This document shows, piece by piece, positions 1 through 8,217 of a DNA stretch of 33,899 bases. The notes under the pieces were generated by a model. That model was not told where the DNA came from. It made no database searches and saw only the letters and a list, made by a program, of their open reading frames with translations. The position numbers and the translations under genes were made by a program. This stretch comes from Isotricha intestinalis (lineage: Eukaryota; Ciliophora; Litostomatea; Vestibuliferida; Isotrichidae): NCBI GenBank assembly GCA_023807065.1, contig JAJJLU010000034.1, positions 1-33,899 on the forward strand, given 5' to 3'. Numbering within the stretch: the first letter of the stretch is position 1; each line of letters starts with the position of its first letter.

Positions 1-18
1 CCCCAATCCCCAATCCCC
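1..18. repeat. left telomere (CCCCAAT repeats)
   Basis: The window opens with two full CCCCAAT heptamers plus CCCC, directly followed by AGAG and AT-rich subtelomere. This is the C-rich strand of a telomere read from the chromosome end. Its partner, GGGGATT, closes the window in the opposite orientation. The heptamer differs from Tetrahymena C4A2 and hypotrich C4A4 repeats. Only about 2.5 units are present; the true tract may be longer and trimmed by assembly. Confidence 0.95.
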
Positions 19-224
19 AGAGTTTTTTTTAAAAAAAATTTATTAATTTTTGATGATTTTACATTCATGAAAAAATTAAAAAATAAAAAGATAAATTAAC
101 TCAAAAAATTTTAAATAATTATAAATTGTAAATGTCAAAAAAATAATAAATAAATAAAAAAAAATTGAAAATAATAGTACTTATATAAAACTGGAAAACT
201 TAAAATTTTGTTGTGAAAAAAATT
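19..224. other. left subtelomeric AT-rich non-coding DNA
   Basis: This stretch is AT-rich and stop-laden in all frames, with no gene I can support. It contains a TATA-like box (TATATAAA, 182-189) about 36 bp before the GC-rich island that starts at 225. That spacing would suit a TATA-driven small-RNA gene (see next entry), but TATA-like strings are common by chance in DNA this AT-rich. Confidence 0.5.
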
Positions 225-296
225 GGAATGGCAAGTGGGCCCCTCACCCACCTGGGGGGCACGCCTCCATCACCCCACCAAAGCCGAACATCTTTT
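225..296 (+). ncRNA. candidate structured small RNA (GC-rich island)
   Basis: This is the only strongly GC-rich patch on the chromosome, about 68 bp inside very AT-rich flanks. It can fold as a three-way junction: closing helix 229-232 with 283-286 (UGGC/GCCG, one wobble), hairpin 235-239 with 247-251 (GTGGG/CCCAC), and hairpin 253-257 with 273-277 (TGGGG/CCCCA). It ends with TTTT at 293-296, a minimal Pol III terminator, and is preceded by TATATAAA at 182-189. TGGCAAGTGG at 229-238 resembles a tRNA box A one base short; I see no box B. It does not match tRNA, 5S, U6, SRP or RNase P RNA as I know them, and lacks a telomerase template (a run such as CAATCCCCAAT). The strand is inferred from the TATA box and T-run. 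It could instead be a conserved subtelomeric DNA element or foreign sequence. Confidence 0.35.
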
Positions 297-382
297 ATTA
301 ATTTTCTTTTTTTTGGTTTTTTATATTCCTTTTAATTTTTATATTATTTTACCACATTTTTTTTAAATTTTTAATTTTTAAA

Positions 383-2314
383 ATGTCTATTGTAAAATTA
401 TGTGCTTTAGGTTATTTTAATATAGATATTAACTTTACTTTAAGATATTCTGAAGCTGATTTGTTTAAATTTGAAATTTCAGAATTTAATTCTCCAATTG
501 ATTTAAAAAAATTGTTTTTTCCTGAAGAAGAAAATGATATGAAAATAAATTATTTTGATTATATTTCTTTATCTTCTAAAAATGATTTTATTAATGCCAT
601 ATTATTTATAAATAGAGCTTTTAAAAATAAGATTTTTATTGAATTTATTATGTTAAATCAATTGAATTTTAGAAATGAAACTTTTTTTTTAAAAAATCTA
701 ATCAAACAAATCTGTATAAAAAATTATATTTTCCTTGTAGAAAATAGGATTTTTGATTTACCTACTTCAATAAAATTTAATATAAAAATTATTGAAGATG
801 ATAATGATGATATTATTGCTATTAAATCTTTTGAATTATTTGAAAATAATGTAGAAGTTGAAAATGATGAAGACTTAAATTTATTTGAAAAAATCAATTA
901 TAATTTTTCACCAAATCAATATTTTTTATCAAATTTTTCAGAAATGATAACGTTTTCGAAAGAAAATTATGACGAAATTTCTATATTTTTTCAAAATTTA
1001 ATTTTATATTGTCCAAATATAAAAATAATAACAATTTTTAATAAAAATTCAAATAAATTTTCTGAAATTGAATATATTGATTTATATAAAGATATAATTG
1101 AATATTCAGATATTATTTTTTCTGATAAAACAACATTGAATGAATTTTATGAAAATTATTATAAAATATATAATAATTATATTAGTAATTTCGAAAATTT
1201 AGATTTTATTTTAAAAGATAGAGATAAAAAAAGAAAAGGTATTGAAAGAAACACAATTTTAATGGAAGACAATTTAGAAAATTTTCAGATTTATATTCAA
1301 AAAGGGTTAAAAATGGAAATGATATATAATGAATCTTTTTCAGGAAAAATGATATTCAAAAACAATAATAAGGAAATTGAAAATGAAAATAAAAATATTA
1401 TTATTTCAAACAAAGAAATATTTAATGGTATTTTTATTGGAAGTTTCCTTTCAAGATTATTAAATGGAAAATTAATAAAAACTTGTATTCATGCTGCTTG
1501 TTTAAGTTCAAAAAATATGATAGATATTATAAAAAATAATATTGATTATATTACTGATATTGATTTATTTAATGTTGTTGTTCCAATGAGAAATAATAGT
1601 TCTAAGAAAAATAAATTAGAGAAAGAAATTTATGAAGCTCGAAAAAAATTATATAAAAAAGAAAAAGGATTTGTCCTTGATTGTACTAATAAAAATTTAT
1701 CTCAAAAAAAAGATTATAATCCTTTACTTGATATGTATTGTCAAAATTTTGTTTTTAATAAAAGGAATTTTATACATTTAAGAAAATTAGGTTTTATAAA
1801 TAAAAATGGAAATATATTAAAAGATCCAGAATTAAAAACAAAAAATTCAGTTTTAACAAAAATAAATTTTTCCACTCAAAAAAATAAAAATATGATGTCA
1901 AAAACAAGCACAAATTTTTTTTCAAAAACAAATCCTCATTTCTTTCCAAAAAATTTCACTTTAAGTGCTAAAAAAATAAATGAAAATAATTCAAATTTTA
2001 ATAGAACTAATAAAAATTTTTATCAAAATGAAATAAGAAAAGATAAATTTGATTTTAGAGTAAAAACAGGATTCAGTCATAATTCATTACATAACTATAA
2101 AAAAAATTATAATTTTAAAGAACAAAATAAAAATATAAACTTTAAAAGTAATAATAATAATTATAATAAATGGAATTCCCAAGGATTGAGAAGTAAAAGT
2201 ATTTCTGAAAATAAAATTGTAAAAAACCAGGTGAAAGATATTTGGAATCCTGAATATATTGATAAATTTATGTTTAATAAAATTTTAGAAACATTTGAAA
2301 AAAAAATAAATTAA
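383..2314 (+). CDS. PfkB/ribokinase-like protein, probably catalytically degenerate
   Basis: 643 residues, ATG start after an AT-rich leader, TAA stop. The middle part has the look of the C-terminal half of a PfkB (ribokinase) fold: a segment like the family's 'N-E-x-E' region (SDIIFSDKTTLNEF) and, at about 345-375, a helix resembling the motif-2 region of the family (GIFIGSFLSRLLNGK, then CIHAACLSS). The family's GAGD loop is not preserved; the position of the catalytic Asp appears to be Gly, suggesting loss of kinase activity. A conserved-looking block at about 432-475 (DCTNKNLS, YNPLLD, LRKLGFINKNG) resembles blocks I associate with ciliate members. The C-terminal 170 residues are basic, Asn/Lys-rich and probably disordered. 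The reading frame is intact. The family call is tentative; an unrelated ciliate-specific protein is possible. Confidence 0.4.
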   Translation: MSIVKLCALGYFNIDINFTLRYSEADLFKFEISEFNSPIDLKKLFFPEEENDMKINYFDYISLSSKNDFINAILFINRAFKNKIFIEFIMLNQLNFRNETFFLKNLIKQICIKNYIFLVENRIFDLPTSIKFNIKIIEDDNDDIIAIKSFELFENNVEVENDEDLNLFEKINYNFSPNQYFLSNFSEMITFSKENYDEISIFFQNLILYCPNIKIITIFNKNSNKFSEIEYIDLYKDIIEYSDIIFSDKTTLNEFYENYYKIYNNYISNFENLDFILKDRDKKRKGIERNTILMEDNLENFQIYIQKGLKMEMIYNESFSGKMIFKNNNKEIENENKNIIISNKEIFNGIFIGSFLSRLLNGKLIKTCIHAACLSSKNMIDIIKNNIDYITDIDLFNVVVPMRNNSSKKNKLEKEIYEARKKLYKKEKGFVLDCTNKNLSQKKDYNPLLDMYCQNFVFNKRNFIHLRKLGFINKNGNILKDPELKTKNSVLTKINFSTQKNKNMMSKTSTNFFSKTNPHFFPKNFTLSAKKINENNSNFNRTNKNFYQNEIRKDKFDFRVKTGFSHNSLHNYKKNYNFKEQNKNINFKSNNNNYNKWNSQGLRSKSISENKIVKNQVKDIWNPEYIDKFMFNKILETFEKKIN

Positions 2315-2492
2315 CCATTTTTAAATTATTTGTGTTTATATAAATATTTTATTTTAATATTATATTTTTTTTTATTATATAAATTGTCTTTCTTTATTAA
2401 TAAATGATTATTGGATTAAAAAAATATAAAAAAATATAAATAATTAAAAATTATAAATTTGATGAAGAGTCAAAAGATACTTAAATATTAAT

Positions 2493-3787
2493 TTATTCAA
2501 CATCATTATTATCACTTGAATCTTCATTTGCTATTTCATGTTGCAATAAGATTCTTTGTCTTTCTTCAAAAGATAAAGAGTTAAATTCATTGATCAATTG
2601 AATTTTTTTTTGATCATATAAATATAATTCAATTGAAGCTTTATTTAAATAGAAATAATATTCTTTTAATTCTTCTAAAGAATAACTTATATCAGCATCA
2701 ATTATTTCTATAATATCTTCTATTTCATCAAATTTAACATTAATTTTATTTTTACATACTTTCCATTCAAGAACATTTTTCAATGTTGAATATTCAATAT
2801 TAGTTAATTGAGATAATTTAGATAATTTTATTCTTGTGAATTTTTTTAAGTAAATTTGAATAAATTTAAATCTTAATTCTTTTAATATTATTTTACATAA
2901 ACCAAATATTTTTGATTTTTTAATTTCTTGTTGATTTTTAATAATGAATGATGCAAAATTTTGTGGATCATCATCATTTTTTTTAAAATATTCTAAATAA
3001 GGTTTTAATTCCTTCATGCCTTCCAATGGAATGATTTTTGTTAAAATATCATTGAAAATATTTGAAAAATCACTTGGTAAAATTCCCTTTAATAAACATA
3101 ACCTTTTAATACATTCAATTTGACATTGATCAATTATATTTATTTTATTATTTAGAACATGGATAACAGAATAACCATAAGATAAACTAGCAAGAATAAA
3201 TTTTTCTTTAATTAATAAAATTTCTCCTTTATAAAAAGAATATAGACTAAAATAATGAGATTCTTCTTGACTTTTAAAATCTGTTTTTATAATTAATTCA
3301 CTTAATAATTCATCTAATCTTCTATAATCTTTTGCAAGAAAAGCAAAATATAAAGTAAAGGCTTTTATATAATGAAATTCAAGTTTTTGTAAAAATTTAA
3401 CTAATTGTAAAAGATAATTTTTTCCTTCACTATATTTTTTGTATTTTAGAAAATATTCAAAAAAATTTTTTAGAATATAATCAACAATATCTCCATTATT
3501 TTTGATAATATTTTCATCTATTAATTGACTGAAAATAGGTAATAATTTTTCATTTGAAACTACATTTAAATTATTATTTGATTCGAAAAAACAATATATT
3601 GCCAATATACAATATATTTTTATATTAGATCTTCCTCTTATTTCTGATATATTTTTCTCCATATATGGAATCAAATCTTTTAACTAAAATTATATTTAAA
3701 TAAATTTCTTTTTACTTTTGAGCGAATCAATGCCACTATCATTTGATTATCATTTTGTTCTAGAAGAGATTGAAAAAATTCCTCCAT
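2493..3787 (-). CDS. CSN3: COP9 signalosome subunit 3-like PCI protein (two exons)
   Basis: Exon 1 is 3716-3787 (24 codons, MEEFFQSLLEQ...), exon 2 is 2493-3683; joining them across a 32-nt GT-AG intron gives 420 residues with a TAA stop. Without splicing the second frame has no ATG near its start. Residues about 125-290 look like the helical repeats of PCI subunits (motifs such as SLYSFYKGEILLIKEKF). About 297-357 is a winged-helix PCI end: FTRIKLSKLSQLTNIEY, then VCKNKINVKFDEIEDIIEI, which fits the CSN3 pattern 'LTKTFLTLSLQDMA ... GEIFASINQKDGMV'. CSN3 is part of the complex that removes Nedd8 from cullins. Length matches the family (about 400-425). Alternatives are other PCI subunits such as Rpn3 or eIF3, but the order of motifs fits CSN3 best. 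It lies in tandem 70 bp downstream of the PKA regulatory gene. Confidence 0.6.
3684..3715 (-). other. 32-nt spliceosomal intron in the CSN3-like gene
   Basis: On the minus strand it begins GTAAAAAGAA and ends ATAATTTTAG, and lies between codons (phase 0). Retention shifts the frame and meets TAA immediately after the intron. Removal joins an ATG-started 24-codon exon to the long PCI frame and yields a sensible helical N-terminus. GTA...TAG with an AT-rich interior is the same pattern as the other two introns here. Confidence 0.8.
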
Positions 3788-3857
3788 AATTTTTTTTTTC
3801 AAATATAAAATAAATATATATTATATTTATATATTTTTAATATTTAAAAAAAATAAA

Positions 3858-5054
3858 TTATTTTTTAACATCAATAAACTTTTTATATTTTTCAGCATTC
3901 CTCTTTAAAATTTCATCAATAGGTCCCATAACTCTTTTAAAAGAATTTCTATCAAGACTCAATAACTTAACATCAGTTTTGGCTTTGACATTAGCAGCTC
4001 TAGGTTGATCTCTTAAAAGAGCTAATTCTCCAAAATAACCACCTTTAGTATAATTCATTTCAGGAATTTTACTTTCCTTACTTCCAAAAGCAGTTGCTTC
4101 TCCTTCTTCAATAATATAAAAAATATCACCAACTTCACCTTGTCTAATAATATATTCTCCAGCATTAAAACTGCATTTTCTGAGTGCTTCACTTACTTGA
4201 GAAATTTCATATTTATCCATAGTAGATAAAATATCGACACTTTTAAGGAAATTTTCATATTTTTCTCTTTTTAATCTTGCACCTTCTTTAACAATATTAT
4301 TAAAAGTATCTCGATCTAAACACCAAAGAACACAATCAGTTTTTGCTTTAATAGTTGCAGCTCTTGGTGCATTATATAAAAGAGCTAATTCACCAAAAGC
4401 TTCTCCGGGAACATAAGTTTTTAAATATTTATCTACATCTGGATTATCTGGAAATCTCTTTGAACAATCTAATTCACCTGAATCTACAATATATAAACAA
4501 TCACCATTATCTCCTTGTTTTATTACACTTTCTCCTTGTTTAAATTGCTTTTCTTCCATTGCTCCAATAACAATATTTAAATCTGATGTTTCTAAACTGT
4601 TAAATAAAAATGATTGTAATATTCTTCCTTTTATTCTTACTATTTGATTTTCTGTTTTTTGTATGAATCGAGGTTTAAAATCTTCTTTCTTATTAAATTT
4701 ACCATATGATTCTGCTGAAATTCCTCTTCTACCAGCTCTATTATTTTTTACTTTTTTTATTTCTAATTTTGGATCGAATGTTTCATCTTCTTCTTCTTCA
4801 GATGAATTATCATTATTATCTTCTTCATTATTATTTTGTTCATGTTTATTTCTATATTGAATTATTTCTTTTCTTAAATTTTCTAATTCATCTCTTTCTT
4901 TCAATGTCAAACCATTAGAATTGTATCCTCCTGTTTTTTGAATCCAATTTATCATAAATTCGACAGGATCGTCTGGTTTTTCACATACTAATTGAAACAT
5001 TAAATTTTCCATAATTGGTTTTACTTTTGTTTCTAAATATTCTTGTTTATTCAT
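3858..5054 (-). CDS. cAMP-dependent protein kinase regulatory subunit
   Basis: 398 residues, ATG start, TAA stop. Order of parts: N-terminal dimerisation/docking helices (1-45, with KPDDPVEFMINWIQKTGG), acidic linker (75-95), inhibitor site RRGISAESYG at 109-118, then two cyclic-nucleotide-binding domains. Phosphate-binding cassettes are FGELALLYNAPRAAT (220-234; E222, R231) and FGELALLRDQPRAAN (341-355; E343, R352). Ala after the cassette Arg-Ala fits cAMP rather than cGMP. The protein holds the PKA catalytic subunit inactive in the cytosol or at cilia until cAMP binds. The inhibitor site has Ile where the phospho-acceptor would be if RR occupy P-3/P-2, making it an RI-like pseudosubstrate; if R110 is P-3, Ser113 would be an acceptor. 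Length is typical. It shares a 218-bp divergent promoter region with the coiled-coil gene at 5273. Confidence 0.95.
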   Translation of the reverse strand: MNKQEYLETKVKPIMENLMFQLVCEKPDDPVEFMINWIQKTGGYNSNGLTLKERDELENLRKEIIQYRNKHEQNNNEEDNNDNSSEEEEDETFDPKLEIKKVKNNRAGRRGISAESYGKFNKKEDFKPRFIQKTENQIVRIKGRILQSFLFNSLETSDLNIVIGAMEEKQFKQGESVIKQGDNGDCLYIVDSGELDCSKRFPDNPDVDKYLKTYVPGEAFGELALLYNAPRAATIKAKTDCVLWCLDRDTFNNIVKEGARLKREKYENFLKSVDILSTMDKYEISQVSEALRKCSFNAGEYIIRQGEVGDIFYIIEEGEATAFGSKESKIPEMNYTKGGYFGELALLRDQPRAANVKAKTDVKLLSLDRNSFKRVMGPIDEILKRNAEKYKKFIDVKK

Positions 5055-5272
5055 TTTTTATTATTTATTAATTAAACTTTATTATAATTTTTATTTACTC
5101 TTCTTGGAAATATTATCTATATGAATCATCATATCATTTTTTCAATGTTTTTTCTTTTCACTTGATTATTTTTGAAATATTGTTATTTATATTTTATATT
5201 GTATTATAATATTTTTCTATCAATGAGTGATATAAATAAAATTAAAATTATTATTAATAAGAAAATTGATTA
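5055..5272. promoter_or_regulatory. divergent intergenic region, PKA-R / coiled-coil gene
   Basis: 218 bp separate the start codons of two genes read outwards, so promoters for both must lie here. It is AT-rich with no motif I can call. It also contains a 16-codon upstream frame (5223-5273, see that entry). Confidence 0.5.
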
Positions 5273-5273
5273 A
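5223..5273 (+). other. upstream ORF overlapping the next start codon (TAATG)
   Basis: ATG at 5223 opens a 16-codon frame (MSDINKIKIIINKKID) whose TAA (5271-5273) shares its last A with the ATG of the long coiled-coil gene. If the transcript starts upstream, translation of the main frame would need leaky scanning or reinitiation. Chance is quite possible at this base composition. I do not claim it makes a functional peptide. Confidence 0.3.
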
Positions 5274-7516
5274 TGAATGTTTCTCCCAAAATTTTACAAA
5301 GAGCAACAAAAACTCCAATTAAAAAGGTTAATTTTCAAAAGAAAAGTCAAATAATAAAAAATAATGATGAAAATAAAAATAATATAGTATCTATTGTAAT
5401 AAATGAATTAAATAAATTAGATGAAGAAGAAATTAAATCTTCTTTTAATTCTGTATTTAAAAACCAAACAAGTGAACAAACAAATGTTTTAACAGGAATT
5501 ATATTAAAAATAAATGAAGTAAAAAAATCAATAACTGAAAAAATAAAGGATAATAATCACAAAAAAAATATAAATTCTTTAAATAATAGTTTATCTTTTT
5601 CTAAAGAATTAAATAATAATAATAATGAAAAAATAAATGGTATACAAAATGAAATAAAAAATTTATTAAAAAATTCAAAGATTAAATTTAAACAATTTAA
5701 TGATTGTATGACAACAAATGTGAATAAAACATTAAATCATTTAAGTGATTATATAGTTCAAGACAAGAAGAATTTAGCAATTGAAAAATTAAATAATTTG
5801 GATAAAATAATAAATGAACTTTCATCAATAGTAAATAACATAGAAAATATTCAAACAAAAACAATTGAGAATATATTAAATAATAATAATTCAAAAATTC
5901 AAAATCTAAGTTTTAGTAAATCTCCAATTAAAACAAGTTCTTTTGAAATTTCTCAAAATTTAAAAAAAAATACATCTTTTACAAGATATAATACTCATAC
6001 AAATAATATTTCTAATTTTTCTCCAAATATAAAAAGAAATATGAATGAAACAATGTTAAATAAAAGTATAAATAATATATCAAGTGATAATAATAATATT
6101 TTAAATAAATCTGTTCTTATTTCTAATAATCATTCTTCTCAAATAAATGCTTTGAAAGGGAAATTAAAAGAAAAAAATTCAGAAATTGAAAAATTAAAAA
6201 TTCTTCTTTCAAAAGAAAAAGAATCAAAATTATCATTTATGGATGAATTAAATAAATTAAAATTGAATAATATAGGAAAAAATACAATAAATAAAAATAA
6301 TAAAATAATTACTTTTAAAACAAAAACACCAGATTCAAATTATTTAAATTTAAATACAAAATTATCAAAATTAACAGAAATGATAATAAGTTTTTCATAT
6401 TCAATGAATAATTTAAGAGATTCAATAAGTAAAAGTTCTATAAGTAATACAGAGTCAAAAAATTTATATATTAAATTAAGAAACAAATTAATTGATTTAG
6501 TGAATGAAACTTCACAAATTAAAAATTCATTAATAAATAAAAGTGAAAATAAAAAAGAAGAAGATTTAATGAAAGATTTATCACAAGAAATAAAAGAAGA
6601 TAATAAATTTATTGAAATAAAACAACAAAAAAATCAAAATAATTTAAATAATAAAGTTTTTAGTTTTAGAAATGGAGATATTACTTCATCTTATTCAATA
6701 AGAGAAAATGAAGGTCATACAAATAATATTTTTAATAATAATATTACTTTAACTACTCTTTCAAATTATAATATTGATGCTTTATTAGCAGAAAATAAAA
6801 ATTTAAAATCTCAATTAGCTTCTCAAATTTTATTATCAAATTCACATAAAAAAAATAATGATTTATCTACTTCAAATTCTTCAAGAAATGAAAATGAATT
6901 AATTAAAGAAATTAATAATTTAAAAAATGAAATTAAAGAAAAAAATTTTGAAATTGAACAAATTAAATTAACTTGTGGAAATAATAAAAATGATAATCAA
7001 TTATTTCAAAATTTAAAAGAAACATATAATAATAATTTAAAAAATATAAAAGAAACATATGAAATATTAATAGAAGAAAAAAATAAAAAAATTGAAGAAT
7101 TAAATGAAGAAAATATTAATTTTGAAAAAGAACTTGAACATTTAAAATCTTCTTTAATGAAAATAAATAATGATAATAGAAAACAAAATATTTTAACTGA
7201 AGCAACAATAAATAAATTAGAAAATGAAAAAAAAAGATTAACTTTAAAATATGAAAAAATAAATGAAATAAATGAAATAAATGATAAAAATAATTTAGAT
7301 GTTAATGAAAATAAAGAATATAAATTAATTATAGAGAAATTGAATAAACAAATTGAAGAAAAAAATAATCAAATTGAATTAACTACTCAAAATCATAAAA
7401 ATGATTTAAATGAATTAAATTCTTTAATTGTTGACTTAAAAACTAAAATTGCTGAATTACAAGAAGAAAATGATTATTTAACTTTAAGTCAAAGAAGTTT
7501 AAAAGATAAATTTTAA
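5273..7516 (+). CDS. large coiled-coil protein, unknown function
   Basis: 747 residues, TAA stop. I recognise no catalytic domain. The N-terminal 60 residues are basic; residues 60-190 are helical; a Ser/Asn-rich segment follows (about 210-300), then heptad-type coiled coils at about 295-340 and 500-740, rich in Lys/Glu/Asn with regular Leu/Ile spacing (e.g. EIEKLKILLSKEKESK and IEELNEENINFEKELEHL). Such proteins usually have structural roles in the cytoskeleton, basal bodies or cilia, but nothing here assigns a place. The start is the first ATG of the long frame and abuts a short upstream ORF. It is followed by a 701-bp gene-free stretch. Confidence 0.8.
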   Translation: MNVSPKILQRATKTPIKKVNFQKKSQIIKNNDENKNNIVSIVINELNKLDEEEIKSSFNSVFKNQTSEQTNVLTGIILKINEVKKSITEKIKDNNHKKNINSLNNSLSFSKELNNNNNEKINGIQNEIKNLLKNSKIKFKQFNDCMTTNVNKTLNHLSDYIVQDKKNLAIEKLNNLDKIINELSSIVNNIENIQTKTIENILNNNNSKIQNLSFSKSPIKTSSFEISQNLKKNTSFTRYNTHTNNISNFSPNIKRNMNETMLNKSINNISSDNNNILNKSVLISNNHSSQINALKGKLKEKNSEIEKLKILLSKEKESKLSFMDELNKLKLNNIGKNTINKNNKIITFKTKTPDSNYLNLNTKLSKLTEMIISFSYSMNNLRDSISKSSISNTESKNLYIKLRNKLIDLVNETSQIKNSLINKSENKKEEDLMKDLSQEIKEDNKFIEIKQQKNQNNLNNKVFSFRNGDITSSYSIRENEGHTNNIFNNNITLTTLSNYNIDALLAENKNLKSQLASQILLSNSHKKNNDLSTSNSSRNENELIKEINNLKNEIKEKNFEIEQIKLTCGNNKNDNQLFQNLKETYNNNLKNIKETYEILIEEKNKKIEELNEENINFEKELEHLKSSLMKINNDNRKQNILTEATINKLENEKKRLTLKYEKINEINEINDKNNLDVNENKEYKLIIEKLNKQIEEKNNQIELTTQNHKNDLNELNSLIVDLKTKIAELQEENDYLTLSQRSLKDKF

Positions 7517-8217
7517 ACAATTTAAAATTTATATTTTATCTTTGCAATTTTAAATATAAATTTTTTACTATTATAAATATAAATATTTAAAAAAATCAAT
7601 CATAAATGTATGAAAAATAATACTTAAAAAAAATTTTTATTGTTTTTTAAAAATTTTAAGTTAAAAAATTTATAAAATTTCATTTATAATTTAAATAATT
7701 ATTCCGGATTTTAATTAATAATATTTTTTTTAAATTTTTATTTATAAATATATTATATATAACATTTACTTTTTATTTAAATTACTTTACAAATTAAATA
7801 TTAATTTGAAATACAATTATAATTTTCCTAAATTTTTTTCTAAAAAACCTTTAGAGAAAGAATAATATAAATAAAAAGTCAAAAACAAAGAATAAAAAAA
7901 CCTCAAATATTTAATTTAAAATCACTTCAAATAAATAACCTTTATTAATTATTTAATTCATAAAATAAGATTTATTTATATTTTAGTTAATGATTTATTA
8001 ACATCATAAATATTATTTGATGTTTTATAAGAAATATAATGAATATATTTATAATTAAATATAAAAAGGAATTTTTTTAATTGGATTTCTAAATTCAATA
8101 ATTGAATATAAAGGAATATTAATCTTATCTAAAATATATTTAGTATAATTTCTCTAAAATGAATACAGAAAAATAAAAAGTTCAAATTCATTTAAAAAAA
8201 TTAAAAAAAAACAAAAA
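7517..8217. other. 701-bp intergenic stretch without a convincing gene
   Basis: Between two + strand genes lies the longest non-coding stretch of the chromosome. It is AT-rich and stop-laden in all frames; I see no tRNA, no GC-rich patch and no repeat array. The best open piece is a 32-codon minus-strand frame at 8055-8153 that lacks ATG and starts right after a TAG; I could not join it to other exons. It presumably holds the terminator of the upstream gene and an unusually long promoter/leader for the PAS gene, or an unrecognised non-coding RNA. Confidence 0.6.

Noticed and set aside
225..292. GC-rich block as a protein-coding fragment
   Set aside because: On the minus strand an ATG opens only 15 codons before TGA, with codon use unlike any gene here.
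225..296. GC-rich block as a tRNA or telomerase RNA
   Set aside because: No box B or tRNA cloverleaf, and no CCCCAAT-complement template within it.
8055..8153. 32-codon minus-strand open frame preceded by TAG (RNYTKYILDKINIPLYS...)
   Set aside because: It reads like protein and follows an acceptor-like TTTTAG, but there is no ATG and I found no upstream exon or GT donor in the right phase. Too short to call.
8065..8168. Plus-strand open stretch followed by a 26-nt GT...AG segment before the PAS gene
   Set aside because: Joining it does not reach the PAS frame: a TAA follows before the ATG at 8218 and the stretch has no ATG of its own.
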